Shown here: in pieces, positions 33,164 to 44,552 of the stretch
Position numbering within the stretch: the stretch's first letter is position 1
Layout of the letters: each line of letters opens with the position of its first letter
Source: Arthrobotrys musiformis
Taxonomy: Eukaryota > Ascomycota > Orbiliomycetes > Orbiliales > Orbiliaceae
Direction: 5' to 3'
Length of the DNA stretch: 64,000 nt
NCBI GenBank assembly: GCA_036971715.1
Contig: JAVHJL010000003.1
Location: forward strand, 3,534,001-3,598,000
Made by a program: the position numbers and the translations under genes
Notes under the pieces: generated by a model
The model's database searches: none
Told to the model about the DNA's origin: nothing
The model's input: the letters and a program-made list of their open reading frames with translations, nothing else

Positions 33164-34252
33164 ATGACGAGCTTAAACAGCCGTAACCTATACACTATAG
33201 GATGGATTTGCGCTCTTCCTCTTGAACGAGCAGCTGCAACCTCTATGCTAGATGAACAACACACGAGACCTCGCGACTTCATCCAGCCTTATTCCGACAC
33301 TAATTCATACAGCTGGGGCAGTATTGGCGCACACAACATAGTCATAGCCTCACTTCCTGCCGGGGAATATGGGGTTTCATCTGCGGCAGGTACCGCTGTG
33401 ACCATGCTATCATCGTTTCCTGGGGTCAGATTCGGGCTTATGGTTGGAATTGGAGCAGGCATTCCCGGACGACGTGCTGATGTTCGGCTTGGTGACATTG
33501 TCGTTAGCCGGCCTGAAGGAACGACTGGTGGTGTTGTGCAGTATGATTTCGTCAAGGCTATTCAAGACGGTGGGCTTCAGCGTATGGGCTCTTTGAATAG
33601 TCCTCCGAGGGTGCTTCTCAATGCAGTTGCTGCCTTGCAAGCCCAGCATGATCGACAACCATCCCACATTCCTCGATTTCTCAGGGAAATGATTACCAAG
33701 AACCCAACCATGGCTCAAACGCAGCAAGGACTGCCAGGCTTTGTTCACCAAGGGTCCCATAATGACCGGCTATTCGTGGCAACGTTTCCACACGCTGGAG
33801 GTGATAACTGCCAGAATTGCAACTCGGCTAAACAAGAAAACCGAACAACAAGAGACTCGGTGGATCCACAGATCCATTATGGGATTATTGCATCCGGAAA
33901 CACGTTCGTTAAGAATGCAGAGACCAGAAATTCTCTGGTACAGCGGACCGGGGAGGACTGCATCTGCTTTGAAATGGAGGCTGCCGGTTTGATGAATCAG
34001 TTTCCTTGTCTGGTTATCCGGGGTATATGTGACTACGCAGACTCGCATAAAAACGACCGATGGCAGAGGTATGCTGCAGCTACGGCTTCAGCCTACGCAA
34101 AAGAACTACTCGAGTATGTTCCCGTCCCAACTGTCGGAGAGGGTGGGCAGGTCAGCGATTTGAATCGGCAGATTGAGGATTTGAATCGGCAGGTTCGGGA
34201 TTTGAGGAATCAACTAGCTCAATCTAGGAGACCCGTGTATAGAAATGATTGA
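33164..34252 (+). CDS. Stand-alone PNP_UDP-like protein with coiled-coil tail, 362 aa
   Basis: An uninterrupted 362-aa frame. Residues about 8-325 form a complete fungal nucleoside phosphorylase-like domain: IGWICALPLERAAATSML, the phosphate-binding-loop region GLMVGIGAGIP, LGDIVVSRP..GGVVQYDF, HNDRLF, IHYGIIASGNTFV, FEMEAAG and IRGICDYADSHKNDRWQ, YAAATASAYAKELL. The C-terminal 30 residues are a short coiled coil built on a seven-residue repeat (DLNRQIE / DLNRQVR / DLRNQLA). There is no NB-ARC, ankyrin or lipase domain after it, though fungal PNP domains usually precede one. Possible roles are nucleoside hydrolysis or phosphorolysis, or a separately encoded sensor that oligomerises or pairs through the coiled coil. 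About 40 kb separate it in sequence from no other enzyme of purine salvage, so ordinary salvage has no support from context. Confidence 0.88.
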   Translation: MTSLNSRNLYTIGWICALPLERAAATSMLDEQHTRPRDFIQPYSDTNSYSWGSIGAHNIVIASLPAGEYGVSSAAGTAVTMLSSFPGVRFGLMVGIGAGIPGRRADVRLGDIVVSRPEGTTGGVVQYDFVKAIQDGGLQRMGSLNSPPRVLLNAVAALQAQHDRQPSHIPRFLREMITKNPTMAQTQQGLPGFVHQGSHNDRLFVATFPHAGGDNCQNCNSAKQENRTTRDSVDPQIHYGIIASGNTFVKNAETRNSLVQRTGEDCICFEMEAAGLMNQFPCLVIRGICDYADSHKNDRWQRYAAATASAYAKELLEYVPVPTVGEGGQVSDLNRQIEDLNRQVRDLRNQLAQSRRPVYRND

Positions 34253-35193
34253 GGTCCTGTCGTAGTGTAGCTGGAGGTTGATGACGCTCTCTTTAGTTAT
34301 GATTGTATCGAATCGTTAAGTTGTACTGAAATAGTTGTTTACTGTGGTAATCGTTTCTTTATTAGGAGGGAGGTAGGAGCGACCTGAAGGGGCTTGTAAT
34401 CGACCGTCTTCGTTGTCCAATGTCGGAAGTATGCTTGAGCAGCACAGGGTGCTGTCGGTTAATGATTGGAAGGTTGGAGTATGTTAGAACCCATACCAAC
34501 CTCAAACATACTATTGCGATACGACAATATCTTAGAATTAGGCACAAGTAACGAGTATGACTGTCGGATCGAGGAGGATAGATATAGTGGCTATGAAGAT
34601 ACGTATATACGTTACTTTCTAGTTAACTAGAGACTTTGCTAATCACTAAATAGCTAGGCAACCAGTATGGCAAATATGGGTAACTTCGCAATCTTAATAT
34701 ATACCTTCCATATATGATCACCCAATAGAGATCTATAGATAAACTAATATAATTGCTAGAAATAGGTGGGTCGTCAGCGACGGGCGACAACCTGGCTGCA
34801 GTGAATTGAAACGGCGGCGAAAACGGCTGAGGTGCACTGCAGGCGCACGAACTATGATTTTGCTGTTTGGTGGATAGGATTACCATAATGATAACACACC
34901 ACTAGAATATGCGTATCAATAAACACGGCTCTTAGAATTAGAGTGAAGTGCACGAACAGGAAGATCTGCGAGATTATCATCAAGTAACGATACTGTCACG
35001 ATAAACAGGGCTTCAAGTTATGTAGATATATATACGTAGTAATTGCATCGAGCGACCACCCTGGGTGAGGCTGGGAACAAGACCACATCGAGCCGAGCTT
35101 TCAACCTTCGCATTGCCAGAGCCTTACAGCCCAGAACGAATACCTCAAGGCCCTATCTCATATTAGCCTCGTTCCCGACTTCATATATGAAAA
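34253..35193. other. Intergenic region
   Basis: 3' flank of the PNP gene, then AT-rich DNA. Short minus frames (34362..34547, 34623..34886) lack features. No supported gene. Confidence 0.45.
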
Positions 35194-35704
35194 ATGGCCA
35201 ATTCTGCAAATAGCGCTACTATCACGGAAAATACACCTCTGAAATCTCCCTATGTCGACTTCCAGCTTCTGCGCCCATGGGGTCCAGTATATGCAAAAAG
35301 CTTTCCGCGTCGCCTTTCTCATAGCCCCACGGATATCCAATATGCTCGAGAGGTTCGAAGAAGCTCTCCGCCAATTCTCCTCTTTTCCCGAGAGCAGAGG
35401 CTTGAAATCACAGTACGTCGTCAAAACCATATTTGCGTCTATATCTCTTAATATCTGCAGGCTACGTAATATGGCTGCATGTATAAAAACCAATCTTCAA
35501 AGAAACATTGAAAAAAGTTTATATGATCAGAGCTATATCTAACGATTCATCTTGTAGGTTCACGTATTCGACGAGGGAAAACCCGTTCCGTATGTGATGA
35601 TCGATATTGCAAGAGCCAATAGCACCCGATTGATCGAACACGGGTGGGCTCGAGGTCGTGCCGCTCATATCGCGATCAATCTTCGACTGAGAAAGCGGCC
35701 CTAG
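35194..35704 (+). CDS. Small unknown protein, 121 aa
   Basis: Exons 35194..35412 and 35558..35704 join across a 145-nt intron (donor GTACGT, branch CTAACG, acceptor CTTGTAG) to 121 aa. The join makes a continuous strand (QRLEIT|VHVFDEGKPVPYVM). The protein starts MANSANSATITENTPLKS, is basic in the middle and ends HIAINLRLRKRP. There is no signal peptide or membrane segment. Overlapping minus-strand frames are less protein-like. Family unknown. Confidence 0.5.
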
Positions 35705-38700
35705 CTGGTTGTAATATGTGTTATCGCAACTGCGCAAGTCGCCTTGACTGTCATTAATAAGTGGCTTTCTAATATACGGTGGCTTGAAATCATGCAAGTC
35801 TGCCTGGAGGCTATGGAAACCGTCATTCTATCTCTTATTTTGGAGTGAACCGTTCTAGCTGGCTCCATAAGTATACTATACCTATCGACTAGAGAGAAAG
35901 GCTAGAACGGGGCTTCTCGGAATCCCTCCAAACAGTGTCACAAAAGAAATTCAGCTAGAAAAGTCGCGATTTAGTCAAGAAGGAGACTAAAAAAGCAAGC
36001 CGGCCTGTGGAGGCTTCACTTTATGAGGGTGCCCCTAATTAGAGTGCTTAGTAAAAGCAAGATATCGATAGGCTGTCTCGCCGCTAAAATCCCAAACCTG
36101 TATTTGATATGTTCTCTAACATTCGACGAGTATCCACAAATATAGAAGACTTCGGTTATACATGGATAAGGGGTACCGCTTTATGGTGATTGCCTAGGTA
36201 CGAAAGGAAATTTCTCGGCGGACCTTTTCACGTGCCTTTCACTAAGTGAATTCAAGTTTTCGTGGGGAAAGTAATCACGCGTTACTCCCAAGCCCGGGGT
36301 AGTAAGGCGATCACAGACTAAACTCGAACCGAAGCCTATTATACTATAGCTGGGCAGGCAGGGAGGTAGTTATAGGCAGGCCAGAGCCTAGGCCGGAGCC
36401 CACCCAGGTCTATAGGTGGAACTTAACCATAGTTCAGAGAGTTCTAACTAGCGCCTGGTCTAGCGGGTGCTAGGTATACTAGTATGGGGAAGTAGAGTAA
36501 TATAATTAAATGCTTCCAGTAATTAATCAGAATAGACGCGCACCATAGCTGTATATTATGCATAAACCAAATACTTCCTGTATCCCCCCATATGCTCTTG
36601 TCGAAGTTTCATAAGCCACCTCCCATCAAAACCTTAATTGTTTTATCTTATCCCAGACCTGGCCAACCACTTAAAATACCATACCTACAATGTAAATGCA
36701 ATCGCAAAAACCCGTTTATTGGATGAGTTATGCTTAAAATACCCACCTCAAACTTTCTTATATATCTTTTCAGCTATATGGTGATTTTTATTGTCTTGGC
36801 GGCTGTGTCTCAGAAAGTTGTTCGCACACGCTTTTCATTTGCAAAATCTTCGTTCGGATAGTTCATCTACTGGTTTCGAGAGGTCCTGATATTGCTTTTT
36901 TAAGAGCTGGTATGTTTGAATTCATCGCATTTGTAGATCGTTGAAAGGCCTTTCGGTAGTTTGCTAGGTGCTTTGAGGTCTCGGGTTGCATCTATAACTA
37001 ACTGTATGCTAGTTTATACCATTGTCGCTATTTTCTTCAGGAGTATTTTTGAATTTTCCATTTACCCATGCAAATTTGGTAATATTTATTTCATATTTGG
37101 GAATTATCGCGATAAACCATCAGTAAAGACAATTCTTGGGGCTAAAATATTTTATGTTTGTATTGCTCGACCTAACGAAAACAACGTGCATATAGCCCAT
37201 GTTTATACCGAACTCTCTCTCCAAGTTTTATCAATTTACGTCAGATTTTTGTGACGCGGCCTGGCGGAAATTTGGCATTCTATCACGACAGTAACCCTAT
37301 TAGATCGCCCCAAAACATATTCCTTTCTTTTTTTGCGTTAAATTCATGCAAAGGCATACTTAAACTCAGACTTAAGCTCCATTTTGAAGGAAAGGCTGAA
37401 GAAGGCCCGATTGATAAGCATGGTCGCGTGGTCACGGTTGGGTGTCGCTGCGAAGCAACTATCCAGTTAGCTAGCAGCGGCCGCATATCGCGATAGATCT
37501 AGAGGATTAACTGTCCCCTCTGAAGTCTGGGAACGAGACTAGGATGAACTGTTCTCTAAGTTTCATTTAGAACTTGAGGCTTCTTTCAGTTGCAGTTAAC
37601 CCTGACTGAATAAAAACGAACGAATCATGCATAATTAAGTTACAATCGACATCTATTGTAACATCTATTGTTTTCATCCAACTTTTAAAAAGTAAAAATA
37701 TAATAAAACAAAAATATTAAATCCAGAAACTACTTTAATTATCTAGGTACTCATAAATTCAGTCACATTGCCAAAGTAGAGTTGAAACTGCTACTAAAAA
37801 CATTACTAAAAACCTTATTTAAAAATAACGTACTTTTTGTAAGGGAAATTTAGGTTCCTATTACATTTGTAGAGGAAGCGCGGACGCAGCTACTAGGGGG
37901 GCTATAGTAACCCTCCTTTTCAGCCAGGCATTGTCAATTTTGCTACTGTTCTAAACTTAATCCCAGAATCGTGAATAACGATAATACATCCGGCGTCTTC
38001 CGTTTTTTGTCAGTTACCTATAAGGTTTAAGAGCTAGGTTGCCTAAAGCCATAAAGCTGTCTGTGATGTGATATGCTTGGAGAGAGCATTAAAACCACCA
38101 CTGACGAACGTATAGCAACTAAAGAGTAAGGTACGTCTTGTTACTCTTCCAGAATTCATTTTTGGGCAATAATATCGAATGTCAAAAGCGGCTTCGACAA
38201 GTAGTCAAACGCCCCATCTAAAGCAAATCCCGTTGGTATTAATTGAATTCATTGTTCTAATTTGTCTTGCCTTTACGTATACTAGGCTACTAAGACTTCG
38301 AATTTGAAAGTAACAAACTCGTTTGGTATCGATCGATGAGAGTAGATGGATCTATGCAGGGGGATCTCTCGGGGCTATTGTTGAGCTTATAATCAACTTA
38401 ATTCCGGTCAAGGAAGTACCCCTCATACAAACACGAGCAGCCTCAGCTAATTAATCCTTCCTATCACTTCCTTCTTCATAAGCGCCACGAGTATGGCGGC
38501 ACGGATACGACAGCGGCACTGGCCTACAACGACTAAACCAAAATTTAGGGTTTCTTGACCGTCCGGAGGGAACATTAAATTGGTTACGTAACAACAGCGT
38601 ACTAAATCGCGCATTTCCAAAGCAACGCTACTTCCGTAGACCCCATTGGCACTCAAAAGGTAATCTCCAGGGCGCTGGAAAACTAATCCGAAGCCTTTGA

Positions 38701-38799
38701 GTAGAGTACAATCATACAACATGCTATCAATCCGACCGAGTTAAAGATTTCTCCTCCCTCTAGACACATAGTCTCGACTACGCCGCACCCCCATCGCCA
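35705..38799. other. AT-rich block, no supported gene
   Basis: About 3.1 kb, strongly AT-rich between 36500 and 38400. The plus frame 36961..37254 is hydrophobic by base composition. The minus frame 38447..38722 (91 codons, CTLLKGFGLVFQRPGDYLL) lies just downstream of the membrane-protein gene and could be a small gene or a 3' UTR shadow. Neither is supported. Confidence 0.45.
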
Positions 38800-40234
38800 T
38801 TAAGGCGCTATTATTGCCATAACTAACTGCCCAATGCCTACGCCAAGTTGCAGTATACTCAATACAATACTAGCCCCTCCGACAATTACTACTGCCCAGA
38901 ATGTATACCATTGAAGCGGATTTCTCCTATCTCTCCAGAGATCTTTCCATCTGCTTGGTTGTTGTCCCATGTTATATTGTTGAAGTTTCAACAACCGTTG
39001 TCCAAAAACGGGGAAGTCGTCCCGTGTGGAGTATATATCCGGCTTTTGTAACGAGTTGTCTAGACCGACTGCGGAAGGGGGGTATAAATCCGGTATAAAA
39101 GCCTCGGCTTTGGCGCCGAATAGGGAAGAGGGGCTCCAGGGGTTTGAACGGTTGCAATACGTGTATAGAAATGGGTCTACCGATTCGGAACTCTGGATAT
39201 GATCTAGCAAGTCCTTTAGCTTCTCCCGCGAACGTGGTGACTGCCCGAAGAGTAGGTGGTATGTTAACAAAATTTCTTGATGTACGGCCTTCGGATCGTT
39301 GTTTTCATCGTCCTTAAATGAGGCAATTGGGAGGACCGCATCAATAATCCTATCAAGAAGATTAGATGATTCAAACAACTATATGAGATAGGGAGGCGTA
39401 AACTTACCCGTTAAGAATTCCAATGCTCTGACTTTCAAGAATCTTAGTGACACAAAAGCTAGGGAGTCGAAAAATCGACAGTATCCGGGTATGACGATCA
39501 AAATCCAGATGGTTATATAAACTATCGACCCATTTTATCTTAACTTTGCCAATAGTTAAAAGTGTGAAGTAATTGAGGACGGATGCGTATAAAATATCGC
39601 TGTTGACGCTTGTTGCCGTTGCAGTCTGAAGAGGGTTAGCTTCTGTCCGAGATGTAAAGGCTCGGAACATCTTTGCTAGGGGCCTTCGGCCACCTTGTAA
39701 ATGTGAAATCTCTGTGCGAGGCGCATATTCAACTCTGTATGATAGCCCAACTCCGGATCGAGAATCATCTGATTCATACTTGACTAGACTTGGTTGAAAT
39801 GTTACGGTGATCCAGCAAAACACTGCAAAAATTGCTAGTAACGCTTGGTTCTTCTCTTGTTGAGTGATAGTTAGAGGTTCGTCATCAATGGCAGTAGTTA
39901 ACATCTTGAAAACTTCCTCGATGCTCGCTTTTTCATCCGGTAGTTGCTTAGCGGCCTGGACGACGGCAAAGCACCAGTTCCAACAGCTAACCGGATTTGT
40001 TGAAGGCGGGGAGCGCAAAATCTTCCATATAATCTTGTAGTCGCTACTTATCAACAGAGCGAAACAATTTTCTAGATGCTTGCAAACCAAGAGGACTCCA
40101 GGCCACTCGGTCATGTGTCTTTCTGGAAGTCCAAAGAGCAATTTAAGAGCCATTTCTCGAAGATGTTGGGTTGCTGAGGTCGTCTCGACCTCGTTAGGCT
40201 CAGGAATCGGCATTTGAGGCTCTTGAGGCTCCAT
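38800..40234 (-). CDS. Fungal tail-anchored membrane protein, 458 aa
   Basis: Two exons, 40234..39408 and 39349..38800, with a 58-nt intron (donor GTAAGT, acceptor CTTGATAG), give 458 aa. The N-terminal 250 residues are helical and contain the signature KIKWVDSLYNHLDFDR followed by RILSIFRLPSFC. The C-terminus has LWRDRRNPLQWYTFWAVVIV and a single strong membrane segment (GGASIVLSILQLGVGIGQLV), so the protein is anchored at its C-terminus with the bulk in the cytosol. Both signatures mark a large, uncharacterised family common in Pezizomycotina. Its function is unknown. It is often found in accessory regions. Confidence 0.75.
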
Positions 40235-41637
40235 CGGTGGTACTAAATCTGGCCTCGAGACTGGTACTAAATTATGCAGAGGTATCGTTTCCTAGGTGGC
40301 TAGTCAAATTCTACGCCTTCCTTAAGTGGATTTTAAGAATAATTGCATAAAAAAAAAGCCTGCATGGGCGAGGAATGGGGGGTTTGGGTTTCCGTTGGTC
40401 ATGCTTGCCTACCATGTGTGATAAAGCCCTTATGTAATCCCCTTGCTATTGCGGGGTACTTGATGAATGAATGTTACTTTCAGGGTACCGTGAAGTAGTG
40501 ACAGGTGGGACTAGATAACAACGGATTGCAAAGATACTAGTTAGAAGTATTAAGTCCATTTATATATCGGTCCACTCGATTATATTCCTCGCGGCCGTAT
40601 ACCCCTCCGCTCCCCTGACATTTCCTCAAAGAGCATGCATTTCAAGTTCCAATATTCAGCAGGGGAGAGAGAGCTCAAGTGAGATGGCGTTCGGGGAGCA
40701 ACTGGGACAACCATGCAAGATTCTATTTCGGAAATCAGAACTCGCGACAGCCTTGTAATTTTCCGACCAGTCAAGGTGCGTATCTAAAGATTGCCTTGTA
40801 TGCATGCTTATCTCTCATGGTACGGAAGATATTATAGTAGCCTCGAGTCCATATTACATTGCATATATTAGGTAAGTCAAATCCACGTTGCCAATGAAGT
40901 GATATTGAACACGAAGGACCCAGGCCAGTCTCTACGGTCTTTCAAGCGAGTTTTTATCTTTATTCGTTGTCCGTCAAGGCTGATGCTCATATTTGTTTCC
41001 TTTCCCTTCCTTTTTCGTGAATGTGTTCGAATATAATGGGCGGAGTAAAAGGGAAGCCGCCTATGGACCGTGCGTATTGTGAATTCCCCTTTGACATGAC
41101 CTCCCGCCGACAGGATCAAGAGACCAAGTTGCATTGCTGCAGAAAAAAGCAAAGGATAGAACGGAAGGCTGTGCGTCTCGGCTGCCGCTCCATTGAAAGG
41201 CTTGGCATCAACCCAAGCTGCATTATGTGCGAGTATTATTATTTCAAGGATTTGATGGAACTTCAAGTACCTGGTACAAAGGGCCAAATCCTTCTTGTTT
41301 TTTTTTTCCTTCCCCACATTTATTCGGTAACGGCTCGCTAGGGATATTCCGAACAGAAGTGATAAGAGTTCGGCCCAGCTTAAATCAGAAACCTGTAGCT
41401 GATTTGAAGACTCTTCTAAGCATACGATTCTGAAAAATCTACATAGTACCGGCTTTTAAAATTTCCTTCTAAATCTCTTCAGAATTAAGGAGTGCCTACA
41501 TTATCTACGGCTTTCCATCCACTTTTTTTTACCTGAACTATCGGGTAGAACTAACTCTCTAAACCTCCTTTCCACGGAAGAATCACCACGTTAGCAGATC
41601 TTTGACGAGGTCATCTCGCGCGCGATACCACAAAAAA
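40235..41637. other. Intergenic region
   Basis: Between the start of the membrane-protein gene and DPP III. Overlapping frames on both strands at 40877..41341 (146 codons minus, 106 plus) are unconvincing. The minus one is Lys/Arg-rich at both ends with no motif. No supported gene. Confidence 0.45.
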
Positions 41638-44063
41638 ATGTCAAAGTTAGTACATGTCACCATCCTTGAACTAAAATCTCACAAGGCTCAACTAAAATAT
41701 ACATTTACTGTAGCCAAGAAACCACCACTCATCAGCTCGCTATCAAGGAAGTCTTCGACAGCTTATCACAGCAGGAGAAACTATATGCCCACCATTTGTC
41801 ACGGGCCGCCTGGCAAGGCAGCAGAATAATTCTACGACAAGTGTCGCCCGAAGCAAATGGAATTTTCGACTTTTTGATGTCCATGTATCAAGCGTGCGAT
41901 GGTCAATGGAAGGACTTGATCGAGAGATGCGAGATTGGCGCTGAGGAGCTTCACGCGTTCTTAGAGTATGCCGCATTGTTCCTATGCAATCTGGGCAACT
42001 ATTATGTATGTACTGGTAGAAGTCTGAGAGATAAGTTATATGAGCTGACAAAGTATAGGGAGAAGGAGACCAGAAATTCGTTCCAGGCGTCTCAGAAGAG
42101 ACCCTTCGCAAAATCGCAAACATCTCTCCGAGTACGAGCCAAGCGCTCGAAAAGGTTATAGGGCCAATGATATCAGAACTCCCACATAGTATAGGCTTTC
42201 CGAGTGACACGGAACAATCAAGCTACTACCCCGGTGACGAGATAATCTCGCGGGAGGAAATTGCCGCCGTTTCCGAAATTATGGGAAAGCAGCTGATAGA
42301 GCCAGAAAATACTCGCCTACGCAAAATAATCGAGAACGGACAAACAATATTCGAGCTTCTCCAAGCATCGTCGGAAAAAGATAAAACGGCTGAGCCAGAG
42401 TACATAATGAACAGCCCCGAAGCAGTGCTCCGCGTTGTGAAAGGTGATCATGCGGAGGAGCTAGCTGCAATATGTTCATCGTTATCTGAAACGATCAAGT
42501 ATGCAGCTGACGAAAAGCAAGCCACTATGCTCTCATATTACATTAAGAGCTTTCAAACCGGAAGTTTGGAGGCTTATCGTGAGTCTCAGAAGATTTGGGT
42601 AACTGATACTGATCCGGTTGTTGAGAGTATCTTCGGGTTTGTTGAACAGTACCGAGATCCCTTCGGAGTGAGATCTGAATGGGAAGGCATCGTATCGATT
42701 GCGGATGCTGGTGAGACTGAGAAACTCAAGCAATGCTCGGAACGATCTACCGAGTTCATATCTCGACTTCCCTGGGCAGTTGAGGGCCAAAACAGCGGGA
42801 AAGGGCCCTTCGAAAAGAGTCTCTTTGAGGCTCCAGCATTTACAAGCTCTCACGGTTCGTTTATTTGGACACTGATAACTTTTGGAATTACTCTAACATA
42901 TCTCATAGCCCTGGCATTTTGCTGCTGTTTTATCTACGAGGCAGCTAATCTACCTAATGTACTTCCGCCCGGCTAACTAAGAGATATCCAGAAATATTAG
43001 CCCTTACTAACGCTTAGTCTAGTACAACGACATCCGAGAAACATGTGGCTTCAAGAATCTAGTCTACGCAAACAGAATGAGTGCGAACAACAATCCCGCA
43101 ACTCCATGTTATTATGTAGATCCATCCGAAGTGCATCGTTTCAAAGAATGCACGCACATAGTCAGATTCGTCAGTACGGCCATACACGAACTTCTGGGAC
43201 ACGGTACTGGGAAGTTGATGAGCGAAACTTCCCCTGGCACCTACAACTTTGATAATTCTAATCCACCGATCAATCCATTAACGAATAGGCCCATCGAATC
43301 ATGGTATCTTCCCGGCCAGACTTTCTACAGCGTGTTCGGGAAAATCGCGACATCTGCTGAGGAATGTAGAGCAAATCTCGTGGCATATTATCTCATGGAT
43401 GAGAAAGATTTGTTGTCCATTTTTGGCTACACTGATTCTAGCTACGTCACCGCCGATGACCGTAAGTCCATCTCAGGAGATCAAGTGTGTTATCAAGCTA
43501 CGACATATGTTGACCTATCTTAGTCATCTACAACACATACTTGCAAATCGGAGTTGAGGGTCTTCAGGCCCTTGAGTTTTATAACATCCAAACCCAGGCA
43601 TGGGGGGAAGCTCACAAGAGGGTCAGCACGTATTCTTTCTTTCTTAACAAGTTACGATACTGACCTTATAACCTAGGGACATTTCGCCCTCCTCAAGTGG
43701 CTTCTGATTGATGGTGGCGGTGTTATGAGCGTCGACTATGACCGTGATAACAAGAATCTGACCGTTCGTGTTGACCGGTCTAAGGTTCTGACACATGGCA
43801 AGCCCTCGCTGGGTCGATTCCTTTGTCGCCTGCATATTTGGCGCTGCGTTGCGGATGCAAAATCATGCGCGGATTTATACGAGCCGCTGACTACGGTCGA
43901 TGGTGCATATGAAGAGTGGAGGCAAGTGGTTTGTTCGAAACCGACGCCTCGGTGGAAGTTCGTACAGGCGAATACCGTCTTGGAGGGACAGGAAGTCGTT
44001 GTCAAGGTATACGAAGAGAACAACGAAGGAATCATCAGGTCTTGGGCTGAAAGAGGTATCTAA
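41638..44063 (+). CDS. Dipeptidyl peptidase III (M49)
   Basis: Seven exons: 41638..41645, 41714..42005, 42059..42854, 42909..42958, 43023..43461, 43524..43621 and 43677..44063, joining to 689 aa, the usual DPP III length. It is a cytosolic zinc exopeptidase that removes N-terminal dipeptides from short peptides. Visible signatures are EKLYAHHLSRAAWQGSRIIL, ILRQVSPEANGIFDFL, NLPNYNDIRETCGFKN, the zinc motif HELLGH (about residues 437-442), then EECRAN (about 495-500) carrying the third zinc ligand Glu, VDRSKVLTHGKPSLGR and the C-terminal GIIRSWAER. The M49 motif is normally EECRAE or EECRAD, so Asn in the last position is unusual. The first exon holds only 8 nt. The third intron is 54 nt, a multiple of three with no stop, so intron retention would give an in-frame hydrophobic insert. 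It is a housekeeping gene with no functional link to its neighbours. Confidence 0.93.
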
Positions 44064-44552
44064 ATCTTATAGCCCGACAGAATGCCTACGATAGACCTGA
44101 AATGCCGCCGGGAGGTCTACGCCTTGCTTTATGTATTTCAGAAGGGTAAATGGAGAAACAGGTACGAAAGATGCCAATGGCTACCATTACTTTTGACCTT
44201 GAATATTAGTGTTTTGCTCTTTTGCGCTATAAATATGACAACAGGAATCATGAACCAACTCTGTATCTACAGCATACTTTTACTTTTGAAAGCCATTTTC
44301 GTGCATGTGGAAGTAGCTAGCTATCTGCCCCAATGACATAAGTGAGGTTGAGAGTAGACCCTCCTCTCCCATGATTCTTGAAAGCCAACTTCAAAGCTAG
44401 TAAGTCTTCCTGAATGACGCGCTGATCGGGAGTAAAACTCCTATAATTTCCTATCCTAATAAACTTGAGACACCCGAAGCGTGGAAGTATCTCCAGAAGT
44501 CGTTCCTACTTCCGCGGGGCTATTAGAGCAAATAAAATTTGATAGAATTGGG
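44064..44552. other. Intergenic region between convergent genes
   Basis: About 0.5 kb of 3' flanks. The 84-codon plus frame 44082..44336 is hydrophobic at its end but has no support. Confidence 0.45.

Noticed and set aside
33007..33760. Minus-strand frames of 88-116 codons across the PNP gene
   Set aside because: Shadows of a strongly supported plus-strand 362-aa gene.
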